Shown: in pieces, positions 63,500-64,000 of the stretch
Numbering within the stretch: the first letter of the stretch is position 1
Layout of the letters: the number at the start of each line of letters is the position of its first letter
Assembly: GCF_022063185.1 (NCBI RefSeq)
Contig: NZ_CP091913.1
Span: 2,109,501 to 2,173,500, forward strand
Length of the DNA stretch: 64,000 bases
Direction of reading: 5' to 3'
Origin: Nostoc sp. UHCC 0870
Lineage (GTDB): Bacteria > Cyanobacteriota > Cyanobacteriia > Cyanobacteriales > Nostocaceae
Notes under the pieces: model-generated
Seen by the model: the letters and a program-made list of their open reading frames with translations, nothing else
Told to the model about the DNA's origin: nothing
Database searches by the model: none
Position numbers and translations under genes: made by a program

Positions 63500-64000
63500 C
63501 TATTTTTGTCCAAAGAAGCTTAGAATTTTATTAACTAACTCCTTCCAATGTTCTTCAGCTTTACTCTGGTAAAATTTATTCAAATTTATCTCAGATGTAA
63601 GTTCTCGCTTAAATATCGCACATACATTATCTGTATATGTTTCTCCCTTACTGCGCTTTTCTTTGCCTTTCTCTGCAATTAGCGCATTCCAAAATTTAGA
63701 ATCTTCACTTTGAGGTAATAGCTTTCTTGTGAGTTCGTCTTGAATTTCTGTCCCTACATTGTATATAAACTCGTCATATAATGAATAAAACTCTCGTATT
63801 AATTCAGGAATTAGTGTCTTTAAAGATTCATTTGCGTAAGTAAGCTCACATAAGACATTCTCTAATTCCTGCTTGACTTCTCTAGTGAATTTTTTCAACA
63901 TTTCATCTTCACCTATTCCCTCAGCAACAACTTTTGCATCATAATATATGTCTATATCTCTTGGTTCATAGTAACCAAAATTTCTATGGATGGCGTGTTT
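63500..64000 (-). CDS. Unknown protein, 5' end cut by window edge
   Basis: The frame stays open from the right edge through 63500 (166 codons). The internal Met at 63901 is probably not the start, since 33 more codons lie upstream (KHAIHRNFGYYEPRDIDIYY and more). The visible part is charged and helical (MLKKFTREVKQELENVL, LIPELIREFYSLYDEFIYN, KAEEHWKELVNKILSFF). There is no signal or membrane helix and no recognised domain. AT-richness is like the neighbouring HSDR_N-type gene, on the same strand, so the two may belong to one acquired module continuing to the right. Confidence 0.6.
   Translation of the reverse strand, partial: KHAIHRNFGYYEPRDIDIYYDAKVVAEGIGEDEMLKKFTREVKQELENVLCELTYANESLKTLIPELIREFYSLYDEFIYNVGTEIQDELTRKLLPQSEDSKFWNALIAEKGKEKRSKGETYTDNVCAIFKRELTSEINLNKFYQSKAEEHWKELVNKILSFFGQK

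Noticed and set aside
1-64000. tRNA, rRNA and tmRNA genes
   Set aside because: Intergenic regions were scanned for T-loop-like GTTCRANNC signals and cloverleaf stems; none was convincing.

Overview
The window is chromosomal DNA of a filamentous, heterocyst-type cyanobacterium (Nostoc/Anabaena/Trichormus group). The octamer GCGATCGC (HIP1) recurs throughout. Heptameric short tandem repeats lie between genes. The gene content is cyanobacterial: cytochrome c6, Ycf34, a group 2 sigma factor, CrtO ketolase, a CYP110-like P450 and DUF6335. From memory, the order kdp - priA - sigma factor - GNAT - petJ resembles Anabaena sp. PCC 7120; this was not checked.

Layout. 1-6 kb: a truncated membrane glycosyltransferase at the left edge, a CHASE2 Ser/Thr kinase, a small membrane protein, an intergenic block rich in stem-loops, and anmK (cell-wall recycling). 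6-17.4 kb: a PEP-CTERM secreted protein, then the Kdp potassium system. kdpA, kdpB, a tiny kdpG-like ORF and kdpC form a minus-strand operon. A short KdpD without a histidine kinase domain is separated from it by two plus-strand genes. priA follows and carries tandem repeats inside its reading frame. 18-23 kb: a SigE-like sigma factor, a GNAT, petJ, an orphan double-glycine RiPP-like precursor, ycf34 and a CCA-adding enzyme. 23-30.3 kb: a TnpB-only IS200/IS605 element, a COQ4-like gene divergent from a TetR gene with two palindromic operators, a thioredoxin-fold thylakoid protein, and murT/gatD separated by a nested miniature repeat element. 30.4-40.5 kb: a ROCO (LRR-Roc-COR) protein, two GT4 glycosyltransferases, an LD-carboxypeptidase, two methyltransferase genes (one a two-domain fusion) and an orphan sugar-binding lipoprotein. 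40.6-50 kb: photolyase, a pentapeptide protein, a ParD antitoxin with a nonsense-mutated ParE, a DUF1838 protein, an AbrB-type membrane protein, small conserved proteins, a desaturase and truB. 50-54 kb: a probable small RNA with a perfect terminator, then a likely stress cluster (cupin, exported small protein, DJ-1/PfpI fusion, DUF2267, DUF6335). 54-64 kb: crtO, a DUF2993 protein, an MFS antiporter, a P450, a phosphoketolase/transketolase-like enzyme, an HSDR_N-type nuclease-fold protein and a truncated unknown gene at the right edge.

Distinct themes. (i) Repeat-driven genome change: heptamer repeats inside priA, dispersed repeats supplying the 3' ends of two genes, a miniature element nested in another repeat between murT and gatD, and near-identical LRR units in the ROCO gene. 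(ii) Candidate new RNAs at about 50.2 kb (minus strand) and 4.3 kb. (iii) An orphan RiPP-like precursor at 20.9 kb. I found no tRNA, rRNA or CRISPR array. I see no complete defence system or biosynthetic gene cluster. The items most likely to be undescribed are the sRNA candidate, the structured 4.3-kb region and the RiPP-like precursor.
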